Shown here: positions 1-6,458 of the stretch, piece by piece
Position numbering within the stretch: position 1 is the stretch's first letter
Layout: every line of letters starts with the position of its first letter
Assembly: GCA_937901265.1 (NCBI GenBank)
Contig: CALCHA010000565.1
Coordinates: 1 to 8,858, forward strand
Length of the DNA: 8,858 nt
From: an uncultured Phycisphaerales bacterium
GTDB taxonomy: Bacteria > Planctomycetota > Phycisphaerae > WQYP01
Direction of reading: 5' to 3'
Made by a program: the position numbers and the translations under genes
Notes under the pieces: model-generated
What the model saw: only the letters and a program-made list of their open reading frames with translations
Databases searched by the model: none
Told to the model about the DNA's origin: nothing

Positions 1-372
1 GCCGTTGTCCTGCGGCGCGGCCTTATTCTGATCGTAGTAGCCGGGCTGCGCGTAGGCAGGGTTTTGATCGGCAGGATTTTGTACCGGATGCTGCCCGTAG
101 CCCGGCTGAGCGCCCGGTTGACCGTACGCCTGGCCGTAGGGCTGGGCATATTGCGGCTGATAGCCGGGCATGTATTGCGGCTGGCCGTAGGGAGCCTGTG
201 CGTATTGAGGTTGGGCGTACTGGGGGGGATAGGTGGGCGCGTAGACCGCGGCGCGATAGGGGGCGTAGGCGCGGCCATAGGGCGAAGCGTACCCACCGGC
301 GTCGTAGGAATCGCAACTTACCAGCGTGGCGGAAAGTACAGCCAGAGTCAAAAGCGGCGTGAAGCGATTCAT
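1..372 (-). CDS. Tyr/Gly/Gln/Pro-rich repeat lipoprotein, C-terminus cut by window edge
   Basis: The frame is open from an ATG at 372 to the window edge, giving 124 residues without a stop. It begins with a short lipoprotein signal: MNR, a hydrophobic stretch, then the lipobox LVSC with Cys20 as the expected lipidated residue. From about residue 25 the chain is low complexity, built from repeated blocks such as PYGQ, PQYAQ and QPGYGQ, and becomes Asn/Asp-rich near the edge. This points to a flexible surface or periplasmic protein anchored in a membrane. No catalytic domain is visible. An AGGGG about 7 nt before the ATG could serve as a ribosome binding site. The gene faces away from the DCC-family gene at 606, so the 233-nt gap should hold promoters for both; I saw no convincing -35/-10 pair for this one. 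Function is unknown, and the repeats make homology calls unreliable. The signal peptide and continuous frame make the gene itself likely. Confidence 0.75.
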   Translation of the reverse strand, partial: MNRFTPLLTLAVLSATLVSCDSYDAGGYASPYGRAYAPYRAAVYAPTYPPQYAQPQYAQAPYGQPQYMPGYQPQYAQPYGQAYGQPGAQPGYGQHPVQNPADQNPAYAQPGYYDQNKAAPQDNG

Positions 373-605
373 GAAAGGACCCCTAAACGACGCACACGTT
401 ACGTCAACGCCACACCAGACACGCGAAGCAGCGCCATGTTGGTCAGGAAAGCGGAGCCCTGCGGGATGCCGCAATGCGCCTGTGTCATCCTACACAGCAA
501 GGTGCGGGCCTTCTCCCCGGAAAGAACGACGCGGCGATGGAAAGTCGCTGGCAGCGGGGGTTTGGGGGCCCTACACTGAGGCAGGGGGAAGATGGAGCAC
601 AGACG

Positions 606-1010
606 ATGACGACGGCAGCGCCGGCAGGCGGTCCGCAATTGCAGGTGTTTTACGATGGCGCGTGCCCCCTCTGCCGGCGTGAGATGGCGCACTACGGCCG
701 GCGCGACCGCGCGGGGAAAATTCAGTGGGTCGATATCGCTGCCGCGGATTTCCACGCCGCCGCCTACGGGCTTGATCCGCAGCGGGTTCATGAGGTGATG
801 CACACGCGCACGCCTGATGGCCGCATTTACACCGAAGTGCGCTCCTTTGTGAAAATCTGGGAACTGCTGCCCGGAATTCTGCCGCGGCTGCTGCGCTGGC
901 TGTTCAAGGTGCCCGGCGTGGTTCCGGTGGCGGGAGTTTTCTACCGGCTGTTCGCGCGGAATCGCTATCGGCTTACTGGCAGATGCACGCCGGAAAGCTG
1001 TAAAATCTAG
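606..1010 (+). CDS. DCC-family (DUF393) thiol-disulfide oxidoreductase-like protein
   Basis: This is a 134-residue protein of the DCC/DUF393 family (YuxK-like), small proteins predicted to have a thioredoxin-like fold. The hallmark is near the N-terminus: FYDGACPLC, with Asp17, Cys20 and Cys23 forming the DxxCxxC motif. The conserved C-terminal part, about residues 110-132, has the pattern YRLFARNRYRL...C and contains two more cysteines. There is no signal peptide, so it is probably cytoplasmic. The ATG at 606 was chosen because GGAG lies 8 nt upstream and the family motif starts just after it; the frame stays open back to 474, but that extension resembles nothing. A weak promoter guess is TGGCAG-N17-TACACT at 549-577. 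The stop lies 46 nt before the S1/P1 nuclease gene on the same strand, so the two may be co-transcribed. Substrate and partner are unknown; redox activity is a family-level prediction. Confidence 0.88.
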   Translation: MTTAAPAGGPQLQVFYDGACPLCRREMAHYGRRDRAGKIQWVDIAAADFHAAAYGLDPQRVHEVMHTRTPDGRIYTEVRSFVKIWELLPGILPRLLRWLFKVPGVVPVAGVFYRLFARNRYRLTGRCTPESCKI

Positions 1011-1056
1011 AGGTTCTCGATCCCCGCTGCTCGATTTCCTCACGGAAAGGTGATCC

Positions 1057-2136
1057 ATGCAACTTCGCCCATCGGCCTGCGCTCTGGCCCTCCTTGCCGC
1101 GGTTCTGCTCACGCCCCTGCGATCGGCGTTGGCATGGAACTACGAGGGCCACATGATTGTGGGGGAAATCGCGTATCAGCAGCTCGATGACGCCGACAAG
1201 GCGGCGCTGACCAGACTGCTCAAGGCCCATCCGCATTACACCACCTACCTGACCATCGGGGCTCCGACCGCCGGGCCGGCGCAGGATGAGATGGCGTTTG
1301 TACGCGCGGCGACCTGGCCGGATGCGGTGCGTCCCTCGCGTGCGCCCTACAAGCCGCTGATCATTGATCCGACGGACGAGAGGAACGTGACCCAGTACCA
1401 CCATCCGGAGTGGCACTACATCGACATTGCGTATGTCCTGCCGGGCGATGCGAACATGAACCTGCAGCACAAAGCGATGTCTACTGAGAAGGGGGATGTG
1501 GTCACGATGATTCGCGAGAAGTCTGCGGACTTTGAGAAGAAGGACACGACCGACAAAACTAACGGGGACAAAAACAAGGCCATCGATCTCGCCTGGCTGA
1601 TGCATGGGGTGGGTGACATGCACCAGCCGCTGCACGCGGTGACGCTTATCGGCGACGGCTTCGCACCACCCGATGGGGATCGCGGAGGCAACGGCATCCT
1701 GGTGGGGTACCAGTCAGCGGCCGGCAAAGAGATGGTGACCAACCTGCATTCGTTTTGGGATGGGGCACTCGGGACCGTGCAGATGGAACAATTCACGGTC
1801 GACAGCCTGCCGGCCCTTCGGGCGCGGGCCAAGGAAATCATGACCAAGCACCCGCTCGCTTCCCTGCCGCAGATGAAGACGCACCTGACGCCCGAAAGCT
1901 GGGCCGAGGAAAGCTACGAGGCGGCGAAGAAGTCGGCCTATCTCAATGGCGATATTTTGAAGCTGCCCAAGCCCCGGACGTCCTACCAGTTGCCCCCCGA
2001 TTACGTTCCCCACGCCCAGGAAGTGGCGGAGGAACGCGCGGCGCTGGCGGGCTATCGGCTGGCGGCGCTGCTCCATGCCGAACTCAAGGGGCAGCCGCTC
2101 CCCTCGGCGAGCACGCCGATCGTGCCGGCAAAGTAG
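1057..2136 (+). CDS. Secreted S1/P1-type zinc-dependent nuclease
   Basis: This 359-residue exported enzyme belongs to the S1/P1 nuclease family, which cleaves single-stranded nucleic acids and removes 3'-phosphates using three zinc ions. A signal peptide (residues 1-26) ends in SALA, and cleavage would leave Trp27 as the mature N-terminus. That is required in the family, because the N-terminal Trp itself binds zinc. All nine ligands are recognisable: Trp27 and His32 (WNYEGH), Asp89 (TWPDAVR), His120 (WHYID), His183, Asp187 and His193 (MHGVGDMHQPLHA), and His231 and Asp235 (LHSFWD). The enzyme should therefore be active in the periplasm or outside the cell. The start has a good ribosome binding site (AAAGGTGAT, ending 3 nt before ATG). 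The C-terminus is a short Pro/Ser/Ala tail. A likely role is scavenging phosphate or nucleosides from external DNA and RNA. The gene ends ahead of a hairpin and a strong terminator. Family assignment is very secure; the physiological role is inferred. Confidence 0.96.
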   Translation: MQLRPSACALALLAAVLLTPLRSALAWNYEGHMIVGEIAYQQLDDADKAALTRLLKAHPHYTTYLTIGAPTAGPAQDEMAFVRAATWPDAVRPSRAPYKPLIIDPTDERNVTQYHHPEWHYIDIAYVLPGDANMNLQHKAMSTEKGDVVTMIREKSADFEKKDTTDKTNGDKNKAIDLAWLMHGVGDMHQPLHAVTLIGDGFAPPDGDRGGNGILVGYQSAAGKEMVTNLHSFWDGALGTVQMEQFTVDSLPALRARAKEIMTKHPLASLPQMKTHLTPESWAEESYEAAKKSAYLNGDILKLPKPRTSYQLPPDYVPHAQEVAEERAALAGYRLAALLHAELKGQPLPSASTPIVPAK

Positions 2137-2138
2137 AC

Positions 2139-2167
2139 GCGGGTCGCTGCGCGAAGGATCGACCCGC
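2139..2167 (+). other. 8-bp perfect inverted repeat after the nuclease stop codon
   Basis: GCGGGTCG (2139-2146) and CGACCCGC (2160-2167) pair perfectly around a 13-nt loop. The hairpin starts 3 nt after the nuclease stop. No T-tract follows, so it is not a terminator by itself. It could protect the mRNA 3' end or be chance in GC-rich DNA. Confidence 0.35.
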
Positions 2168-2181
2168 TCCGATGCACATAA

Positions 2182-2222
2182 AAAAATGGCCGCGAGCGCC
2201 CACAAGCGCTGCGGCCATTTTT
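2182..2222. terminator. Bidirectional rho-independent terminator between convergent genes
   Basis: A 12-bp perfect stem (2182-2193 with 2211-2222) continues, past a single bulged G at 2194, into a 5-bp stem AGCGC/GCGCT around the loop CCACAA. The outer stem begins with A residues and ends with T residues, so the transcript has a U-tract on either strand. It lies between the nuclease gene (plus) and the membrane-protein gene ending at 2259 (minus), and should terminate both. Confidence 0.9.
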
Positions 2223-2258
2223 ATTTTCGTGTGACGGGCGTCTTTCCGTCGGCCCGTT

Positions 2259-2687
2259 TCAGGCCTTGCGCATGCGGCGGACTTCGAGGGTGGTGATGAT
2301 GGCGCTGATGACGCTCAGGACCATGACAATCCCGCCGGCGGTCCAATGGGCGGTGGTGTACTTGCCATCCCAGAGCATGTGGATCCATGTGGGCAGCAGA
2401 AAGACGAAGAGACCCAGGACGAAGAGCACAAACTCCGGCCAGGCGGCGCCATAGCCCATCGACGCGCGGAAGAAGGAGAGGGTGGCGATGAGCGCCCCGA
2501 AGGTGACATGCAGGGTGACCTCGTAATCGCCCGGCGTCTTGGCCCAGGTGAAGACCAGGCCCAGAACCAGCAGGCCGGTGATGGTCATGATGCCGTCAAT
2601 AATCATGATCGTGGCCCGGTAGGAGCGACGGTAGTCGCGGCTGCCGAAGTGCCAGTGACCGGTGACGGAGGGGTGAATTTCGCTCAT
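2259..2687 (-). CDS. Four-helix integral membrane protein, SPW-repeat-like
   Basis: This is a 142-residue protein with four predicted membrane helices at about residues 26-48, 55-75, 84-106 and 113-134. A short soluble N-terminus rich in His/Tyr/Arg precedes them, and a basic tail (RRMRKA) follows, suggesting a cytoplasmic C-terminus. The two helix pairs look alike in layout (a long hydrophobic helix, a polar loop with Asp/Trp, then a helix starting near His-Trp or Leu-His). This resembles the SPW-repeat membrane proteins, with LFVFLLPTWIHMLW in place of the usual SPW signature. That link is by eye only. The ATG at 2687 was chosen because AGGAG lies 6 nt before it; the frame is open further upstream but would overlap the preceding gene. 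It starts 13 nt after the stop of the zinc-finger gene at 2701-3066, so the two almost certainly share a transcript. Function unknown; no catalytic residues evident. Confidence 0.85.
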   Translation of the reverse strand: MSEIHPSVTGHWHFGSRDYRRSYRATIMIIDGIMTITGLLVLGLVFTWAKTPGDYEVTLHVTFGALIATLSFFRASMGYGAAWPEFVLFVLGLFVFLLPTWIHMLWDGKYTTAHWTAGGIVMVLSVISAIITTLEVRRMRKA

Positions 2688-2700
2688 GGAAAACTCCTGA

Positions 2701-3066
2701 TTATTCAGCCGCGGGGGTCGCGGCGGGTTTGTACGGGGGCGGATAAGCGAAGGGATCCCAGCGGAACGGGACCTCCTTGTTCTTATGAAAGGCTTTGGCC
2801 GACTGATAGATGCAGTCCTGGCAAACGACCGATTCCGGGTGGGCGGGGTCGGCCCAGTGGGGCATGTCCGCGGGCATGTTGAAGCGCAGGCAAAGCGTGC
2901 ACTTGAACTTCTCCGCACCGGCGGCCTGGTGGTCCAGGGCCCGCTGGAGGCAGGGGACGCAGATGATCGAGCCGTGGTGGCCCTCGATCATGGGCTCCTG
3001 GCCATCCCAGTCGCGGCGACAGAAGTCGCACGAAATCACAATACCGTCGGGGTCTTCACGTTGCAC
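2701..3066 (-). CDS. Double four-cysteine zinc-finger protein, GTG start
   Basis: This 121-residue protein has eight cysteines in four CxxC pairs: 13/16, 36/39, 56/59 and 82/85. They form two consecutive C4 zinc-binding units. The first unit (CDFC...MIEGHHGSIICVPC) is spaced and patterned much like the zinc-binding domain of ClpX (CxxC, a hydrophobic-Ile-x-Gly stretch, then IC..C). No AAA+ ATPase part follows, so this is not ClpX. The C-terminus is rich in Pro, Tyr and Ala. No signal peptide is seen, so it is probably cytoplasmic. The start codon is GTG at 3066, supported by AAGGAG about 9 nt upstream; no ATG lies between that ribosome binding site and the first cysteine pair. It is the first gene of a probable two-gene operon with the membrane protein at 2259-2687. 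It may be an adaptor or metal-dependent interaction module at the membrane; that is speculation from context. Confidence 0.85.
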   Translation of the reverse strand: MQREDPDGIVISCDFCRRDWDGQEPMIEGHHGSIICVPCLQRALDHQAAGAEKFKCTLCLRFNMPADMPHWADPAHPESVVCQDCIYQSAKAFHKNKEVPFRWDPFAYPPPYKPAATPAAE

Positions 3067-3094
3067 GCGCGGGTGCTCCTTTCGAGAGAGGGGG

Positions 3095-3123
3095 AGTGTA
3101 CCGCACCGGCGAACAAAGCGAAA
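3095..3123 (-). promoter_or_regulatory. Possible promoter of the zinc-finger/membrane-protein pair
   Basis: On the minus strand a -10-like TACACT (3100-3095) lies 17 nt after TTTCGC (3123-3118). Transcription would start about 20 nt before the GTG at 3066, leaving room for the AAGGAG site. The -35 match is poor. Confidence 0.3.
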
Positions 3124-3157
3124 CTCTCGCCCGCGGCCAAATGCGCCGCATCGTCGT

Positions 3158-3187
3158 TTGCCCGCTGACGGGCCACGCGGCTACAAT
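3158..3187 (+). promoter_or_regulatory. Probable sigma-70-type promoter of the FKBP gene
   Basis: TTGCCC (3158-3163) and TACAAT (3182-3187), separated by 18 nt, sit 39 nt before the FKBP start codon. The -10 differs from TATAAT at one position. It is the best promoter-like pair in the window. Confidence 0.5.
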
Positions 3188-3226
3188 AGACGGTTTCGAC
3201 TTTTTCTATCACGAACGGGATGCTGA

Positions 3227-3934
3227 ATGAAACGATTCGCGTTAGCGGCGGTAACGGTGTTGCTGGGCATGGCGGTGGTGGCGACGGGGCAGACGACCCC
3301 CAGCGCGACCGCGACGACGGCTCCGGCTGGCGATTCGGTATCGCTGAACACCGATGCCCAGAAAGCGGGTTACGCCATCGGGTTGCAAGTCGGCGGTCGG
3401 CTGCAGGGGATCGAGGTCGATGCCGCGGCGCTGGCGGCTGGCGTCAAGGACGCCTCCACCGGGGCCAAGCCCAAGCTGACCGACGACGAAATGCAGACCG
3501 TCATGACGGCCCTGCAGAAAAAGGTGATGGATCAGGAGGCCGCGGCCCAGAGCGCCAATGCCAAGGCCGGCGAAGCGTTCCTTGCTGAAAACGGGAAGAA
3601 GGAGGGCGTCAAGACCACCGCGTCGGGGCTGGAATACAAGGTCAACACCTCGGGCAAGGGCAAGCAGCCCAAGGCGACCGACACGGTCTCGGTGAACTAC
3701 AAGGGTTCGCTGATGTCGGGCAAGGTGTTCGATGAATCGCATGGCCAGCCCGTGACCTTCCCGGTCGACCACGTCATTCCTGGCTGGACCGAGGCCCTGC
3801 AGCTCATGCACGAAGGCGACAAGTGGACGCTCTACATCCCGGCGAAGCTGGCCTACGGCGAAGAGTCGCCGAGCCCGGAGATTCCGCCCAATTCCCTGCT
3901 CATCTTTGATGTGGAACTCGTGTCGGTGAAATAA
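3227..3934 (+). CDS. Exported FKBP-type peptidyl-prolyl cis-trans isomerase
   Basis: This 235-residue exported prolyl isomerase resembles FkpA/Mip proteins, which help proteins fold outside the cytoplasm. Residues 1-21 form a signal peptide, and a Thr/Ala-rich linker follows. Residues about 40-125 form a helical N-terminal domain (AGYAIGLQVGGRL onward), which in the family drives dimerisation. The FKBP domain is about residues 130-235. Conserved pocket positions are visible: Tyr158 (VNYKG), Phe168 and Asp169 (VFDES), Phe178, Val183-Ile184 (HVIPGW), Trp187, Tyr210 (AYG) and Phe227 (FDVEL), with the IPPN signature near 219-222. The loop before IPPN reads EESPSPE rather than the glycine-rich form common in E. 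coli homologues. The ATG at 3227 has only a weak GGGA site about 7 nt upstream but fits the signal peptide. A promoter lies just upstream and a terminator just downstream, so it is probably transcribed alone. Whether the protein is free in the periplasm or membrane-bound cannot be told. Confidence 0.95.
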   Translation: MKRFALAAVTVLLGMAVVATGQTTPSATATTAPAGDSVSLNTDAQKAGYAIGLQVGGRLQGIEVDAAALAAGVKDASTGAKPKLTDDEMQTVMTALQKKVMDQEAAAQSANAKAGEAFLAENGKKEGVKTTASGLEYKVNTSGKGKQPKATDTVSVNYKGSLMSGKVFDESHGQPVTFPVDHVIPGWTEALQLMHEGDKWTLYIPAKLAYGEESPSPEIPPNSLLIFDVELVSVK

Positions 3935-3959
3935 GCGGCGGGGGGATAGCGCAGCAGTG

Positions 3960-3994
3960 AAATGCCCGCAGGCAAACACCTGCGGGCATTTTTT
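3960..3994 (+). terminator. Rho-independent terminator of the FKBP gene
   Basis: A 13-bp perfect stem (3960-3972 with 3979-3991) encloses the 6-nt loop CAAACA. The transcript ends in a run of U residues through 3994. It begins 26 nt after the FKBP stop codon. Confidence 0.9.
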
Positions 3995-4013
3995 ACGCGC
4001 TGCGGCTTATGAT

Positions 4014-4024
4014 GAGGTGAGGAG
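4014..4024 (+). promoter_or_regulatory. Strong ribosome binding site fixing the lipoprotein start
   Basis: GAGGTGAGGAG ends 7 nt before the ATG at 4032. It decides between this start and an in-frame ATG at 3957, which would lie upstream of the terminator hairpin and bury the lipoprotein signal. A TATGAT at 4008-4013 resembles a -10 box but is too close to the ribosome binding site and has no -35. Confidence 0.75.
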
Positions 4025-4031
4025 TGCTGCG

Positions 4032-5279
4032 ATGAAGCGATGCATGGTGGTGATGATGCTGGCGGCCGCGACCGCATCCTGTCGACACGATGCGGGGTCG
4101 GGGGAGCTGCCCGCCACGCGACCGGCGGAAACGCAGGCAGTCGTCACCCCCCCGCATGCGGTCGAATTGCCCACCGCGTATCCAACCGTGGCCAAGGTGC
4201 TTACGCGCCCTCTGGCGCCAAGCGCCGCCGCGCTTTCGGACAACCGCGGCATGGCCGAGATGATGGCGGCCGCTCAGTCGGGACTGCTCGACCTGCGCGC
4301 CGTCAAGAGCAGCAACGGCGACCTGCAGTACATCGCCACCGAAGGGGCAGCCGGGCTCACGGAAATGTACCGCCGCCTGCAGGCCCTCGATGCCCTGCCG
4401 CGGCCGGCGACGGGAAGCAGCGCGACGCTGGCCGCGGCGCTGCACGGGCTGGCGGGTGATTTGACGGGATTTTTTGGCGTCGGAGCGCAGGCGGCGGACC
4501 GGCAACGGGCGCTGCTCGATGAGTTGCAGGGCTTTGCCGCGGCGGAGAACCGCGTCAATGCCGCGGCGCAGCTTCTGCCCAAGGTCGCCGCAAATTACGC
4601 AGGCCCCGCGGCGAAGCCGGGGCGCATCGCCATCGATTTTGACGAAGGGGACCTGCGCGGAAACCGGGCAGATTTGTGCACGCTGACCAACACCGGCGAG
4701 GCGCTGCGGAACTGCACGCTGCTCGTGGAGGTCCGCGGAGAGAACGGCACCCTGCGGCGGAACGTGCATTTCGTGCCCCTCTGGGCCGCGGGACAGACGC
4801 TCTTTGCCACCTATGGAACCGGGGTGCTGGTGGAAGGTCGCGCCGTCGGGGCAGCCACCGTGCCGAACGTGGAGTCGCTGCAGGTGACGGCGTGGTGTCC
4901 CGACGCAACGATGCGGGAGGTTTACGCCTATCTGGGAGCCGAGCGGGACAAGGATGTGGAGGCGTGGGCGAAATCGATCCGCATCGTGGGACGCTACCAG
5001 CCGTTCGTCAAGGGCATCCTTTCCGACACGCAGCGTGGCATTCGGCTGACCCTGGCGGAGGGGCCGCCGATTGGAAAATGCCGGGTGGACCTGACCTTCA
5101 CCGGCGGCGGCGCGACGAAGCGGTATTTCTGGGAATTGACTTCCTGGGCGGTGGGAGAAGTGAAAGTGCTCAGCCCCCCCGCCGGGGCATTGAACGTCGA
5201 TCCTTCGCAGGTGGAGGTGGAGCTGGGCTTCCCGCGCAGCACGTACAAGCGGAAATGGGTGTTCAACATACGCGTGTGA
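4032..5279 (+). CDS. Unrecognised 415-residue lipoprotein
   Basis: The protein starts with a short signal (MKR, hydrophobic stretch, ATASC) that makes Cys17 the likely lipidated residue; Thr at -3 is a little atypical for a lipobox. After a Pro/Thr/Ala-rich linker (residues 18-65) comes a mainly helical Ala/Leu-rich segment (about 70-190). The C-terminal half (about 195-415) looks beta-rich. It contains LTNTGEALRNCTLLVEV, a pattern seen in Ig-like sandwich domains that describe non-covalent surface modules, and a later segment with several Trp/Tyr/Phe. Four cysteines (216, 228, 289, 350) could form disulfides outside the cytoplasm. No enzyme motif was found. It follows the FKBP terminator, so it either has its own promoter or relies on readthrough; no clear promoter is visible. 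Its stop is 19 nt from that of convergent lpxK. The gene is well supported, but the function is not known. Confidence 0.88.
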   Translation: MKRCMVVMMLAAATASCRHDAGSGELPATRPAETQAVVTPPHAVELPTAYPTVAKVLTRPLAPSAAALSDNRGMAEMMAAAQSGLLDLRAVKSSNGDLQYIATEGAAGLTEMYRRLQALDALPRPATGSSATLAAALHGLAGDLTGFFGVGAQAADRQRALLDELQGFAAAENRVNAAAQLLPKVAANYAGPAAKPGRIAIDFDEGDLRGNRADLCTLTNTGEALRNCTLLVEVRGENGTLRRNVHFVPLWAAGQTLFATYGTGVLVEGRAVGAATVPNVESLQVTAWCPDATMREVYAYLGAERDKDVEAWAKSIRIVGRYQPFVKGILSDTQRGIRLTLAEGPPIGKCRVDLTFTGGGATKRYFWELTSWAVGEVKVLSPPAGALNVDPSQVEVELGFPRSTYKRKWVFNIRV

Positions 5280-5300
5280 AGCGAACCAGGGTGCCGCTTC
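5278..5300. other. Short inverted repeat overlapping two convergent stop codons
   Basis: GAAGCG (5278-5283) and CGCTTC (5295-5300) face each other around 11 nt and overlap the stop codons of the lipoprotein gene and lpxK. There is no T-tract. It may be a weak shared terminator or simply chance. Confidence 0.2.
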
Positions 5301-6396
5301 AGGAATTCGTGGGCAGCGGTTCCGGAGCGACGGCGTTGGTGAGCAGCGCGAGGCGGGTACGCAGGAGTTCCTGCTCATGCGGGCGCAAGCGTGCTTCGAT
5401 GCGGACATGCCAGACCGGGGGCGCGGGCGGAAGGGGCAGGTTGCGCACCTTGACCCAGTCCTTAAGGGTGGTAACGAGGGCGTCGGGGTGGCGCGTGGCG
5501 GCCGCCCTGGTGAGCGGGAGCAGGTCACGCGGAAGACGGTAGTGGTGGTGGTCGTCCAGCCACAGGGCGGCGGAGACCTGCATGCCCAGCGAGCGCAAGG
5601 TGTGCAGAAAACCGTTGGGGTTGCCGATGCCCGCGAAGCCGAACACTTTCCGCCCGCCGGCCACCAGCGGCACGGCGTCGCCCCGGGCGTCGTGCAATCC
5701 CGACACCGTGGTGCGCTGCTGAAAAATGGCCCGCGGAGTCACCCACTGCGTGAGCAATCCGGCGGCGAGGTCGGCAAGTTCGGGGGCCACCTGCTCGCAG
5801 CGCGTGAGCATGATCATGTTGGCGCGGTTCATGTTGTGCGGCGGCTCACGCCAGGTGCCGCGCGGCAGCAGGCCGGGAATGCCCAGCGGTTCGGTGGCGT
5901 CGCACAGAAGAATATTCAGATCGCGGTGCAGGCGGCGGTGCTGGAAGCCGTCATCGAGCACCAGCACGTCCGCATGGTACTTGTCGATGGCGGTGCGTCC
6001 GCCGGCGACGCGGTCGGGGTTGACGACCACCGGTACCCCCGGACATTCGTGCTCAATGACGAGGACTTCGTCCGCCTTTCCGAGGGTGCCATCGGCGAGA
6101 CGCGGGGAGGCGTAGCCGCGGGTGAGGACGGCAGGATTTTTGCCCAGACGCTGCAGTTCCCGGATCAGCATGATGACCGTGGGGGTTTTGCCGGTGCCGC
6201 CGGTGGTGATGTTGCCGACGGAGATGACGGGGACGGGGAGCTTGTGAACTTTCCGCACGCCGAGGTCGAAAAGAAGGTTGCGGACGTTCACGATAAGGGC
6301 GTAAACCCATGAGGCGATTTCGAAAACGAAACGCAGAATGGCAGGCAAAGCGCCCGCACGTTCACCGGAGATGATGGAGCGGTAGAGTTGATCCAT
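5299..6396 (-). CDS. lpxK: Tetraacyldisaccharide 4'-kinase LpxK (lipid A synthesis)
   Basis: LpxK uses ATP to phosphorylate the 4' position of the tetraacyl-disaccharide precursor, giving lipid IVA, on the cytoplasmic face of the inner membrane. The 365-residue protein shows the family layout. A hydrophobic N-terminal helix (about 18-37) binds the membrane. A P-loop, GNITTGGTGKTP (61-72), binds ATP. RGYAS lies near 93-97, NPDR at 126-129, and the LpxK hallmark LDDGFQHRRL at 147-156. The protein is somewhat longer than E. coli LpxK (about 328), mainly at the C-terminus. No clear Shine-Dalgarno site precedes the ATG at 6396, although the N-terminus fits the family well. It is the last gene of a minus-strand series after leuS and the toxin-antitoxin pair, 62 nt beyond the end of the toxin gene. 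Its presence indicates a lipid A-containing outer membrane. Confidence 0.96.
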   Translation of the reverse strand: MDQLYRSIISGERAGALPAILRFVFEIASWVYALIVNVRNLLFDLGVRKVHKLPVPVISVGNITTGGTGKTPTVIMLIRELQRLGKNPAVLTRGYASPRLADGTLGKADEVLVIEHECPGVPVVVNPDRVAGGRTAIDKYHADVLVLDDGFQHRRLHRDLNILLCDATEPLGIPGLLPRGTWREPPHNMNRANMIMLTRCEQVAPELADLAAGLLTQWVTPRAIFQQRTTVSGLHDARGDAVPLVAGGRKVFGFAGIGNPNGFLHTLRSLGMQVSAALWLDDHHHYRLPRDLLPLTRAAATRHPDALVTTLKDWVKVRNLPLPPAPPVWHVRIEARLRPHEQELLRTRLALLTNAVAPEPLPTNS

Positions 6397-6458
6397 GCGG
6401 GGAGTGTCGAGTTTCGGCTTGCAAGTTTCAAGGGGCGGGGGCGGTTTTCAAACAGGTT

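Noticed and set aside
973..1006. Separate promoter for the nuclease gene (TGGCAG then TAAAAT at 1001-1006)
   Set aside because: The -35 match is poor and lies inside the preceding gene; co-transcription is equally likely.
399..1112. Minus-strand open frame of about 237 codons opposite the DCC-family gene
   Set aside because: It is antisense to a gene with a clear family motif and ribosome binding site, and its own product is Arg/His-rich without domains.
5278..5300. Rho-independent terminator between the lipoprotein gene and lpxK
   Set aside because: The stem is only 6 bp and no T-tract follows on either strand, so it is listed only as an inverted repeat.
3993..5528. Long minus-strand open frame of about 511 codons opposite the lipoprotein gene
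   Set aside because: It lies almost wholly antisense to the well-supported lipoprotein gene, is Arg/His/Pro-rich and has no recognisable motif; such frames are common in GC-rich DNA.
5377..6312. Plus-strand open frame of about 311 codons opposite lpxK
   Set aside because: LpxK on the other strand has its full set of motifs; this frame is a Gly/Val/His-rich antisense shadow.
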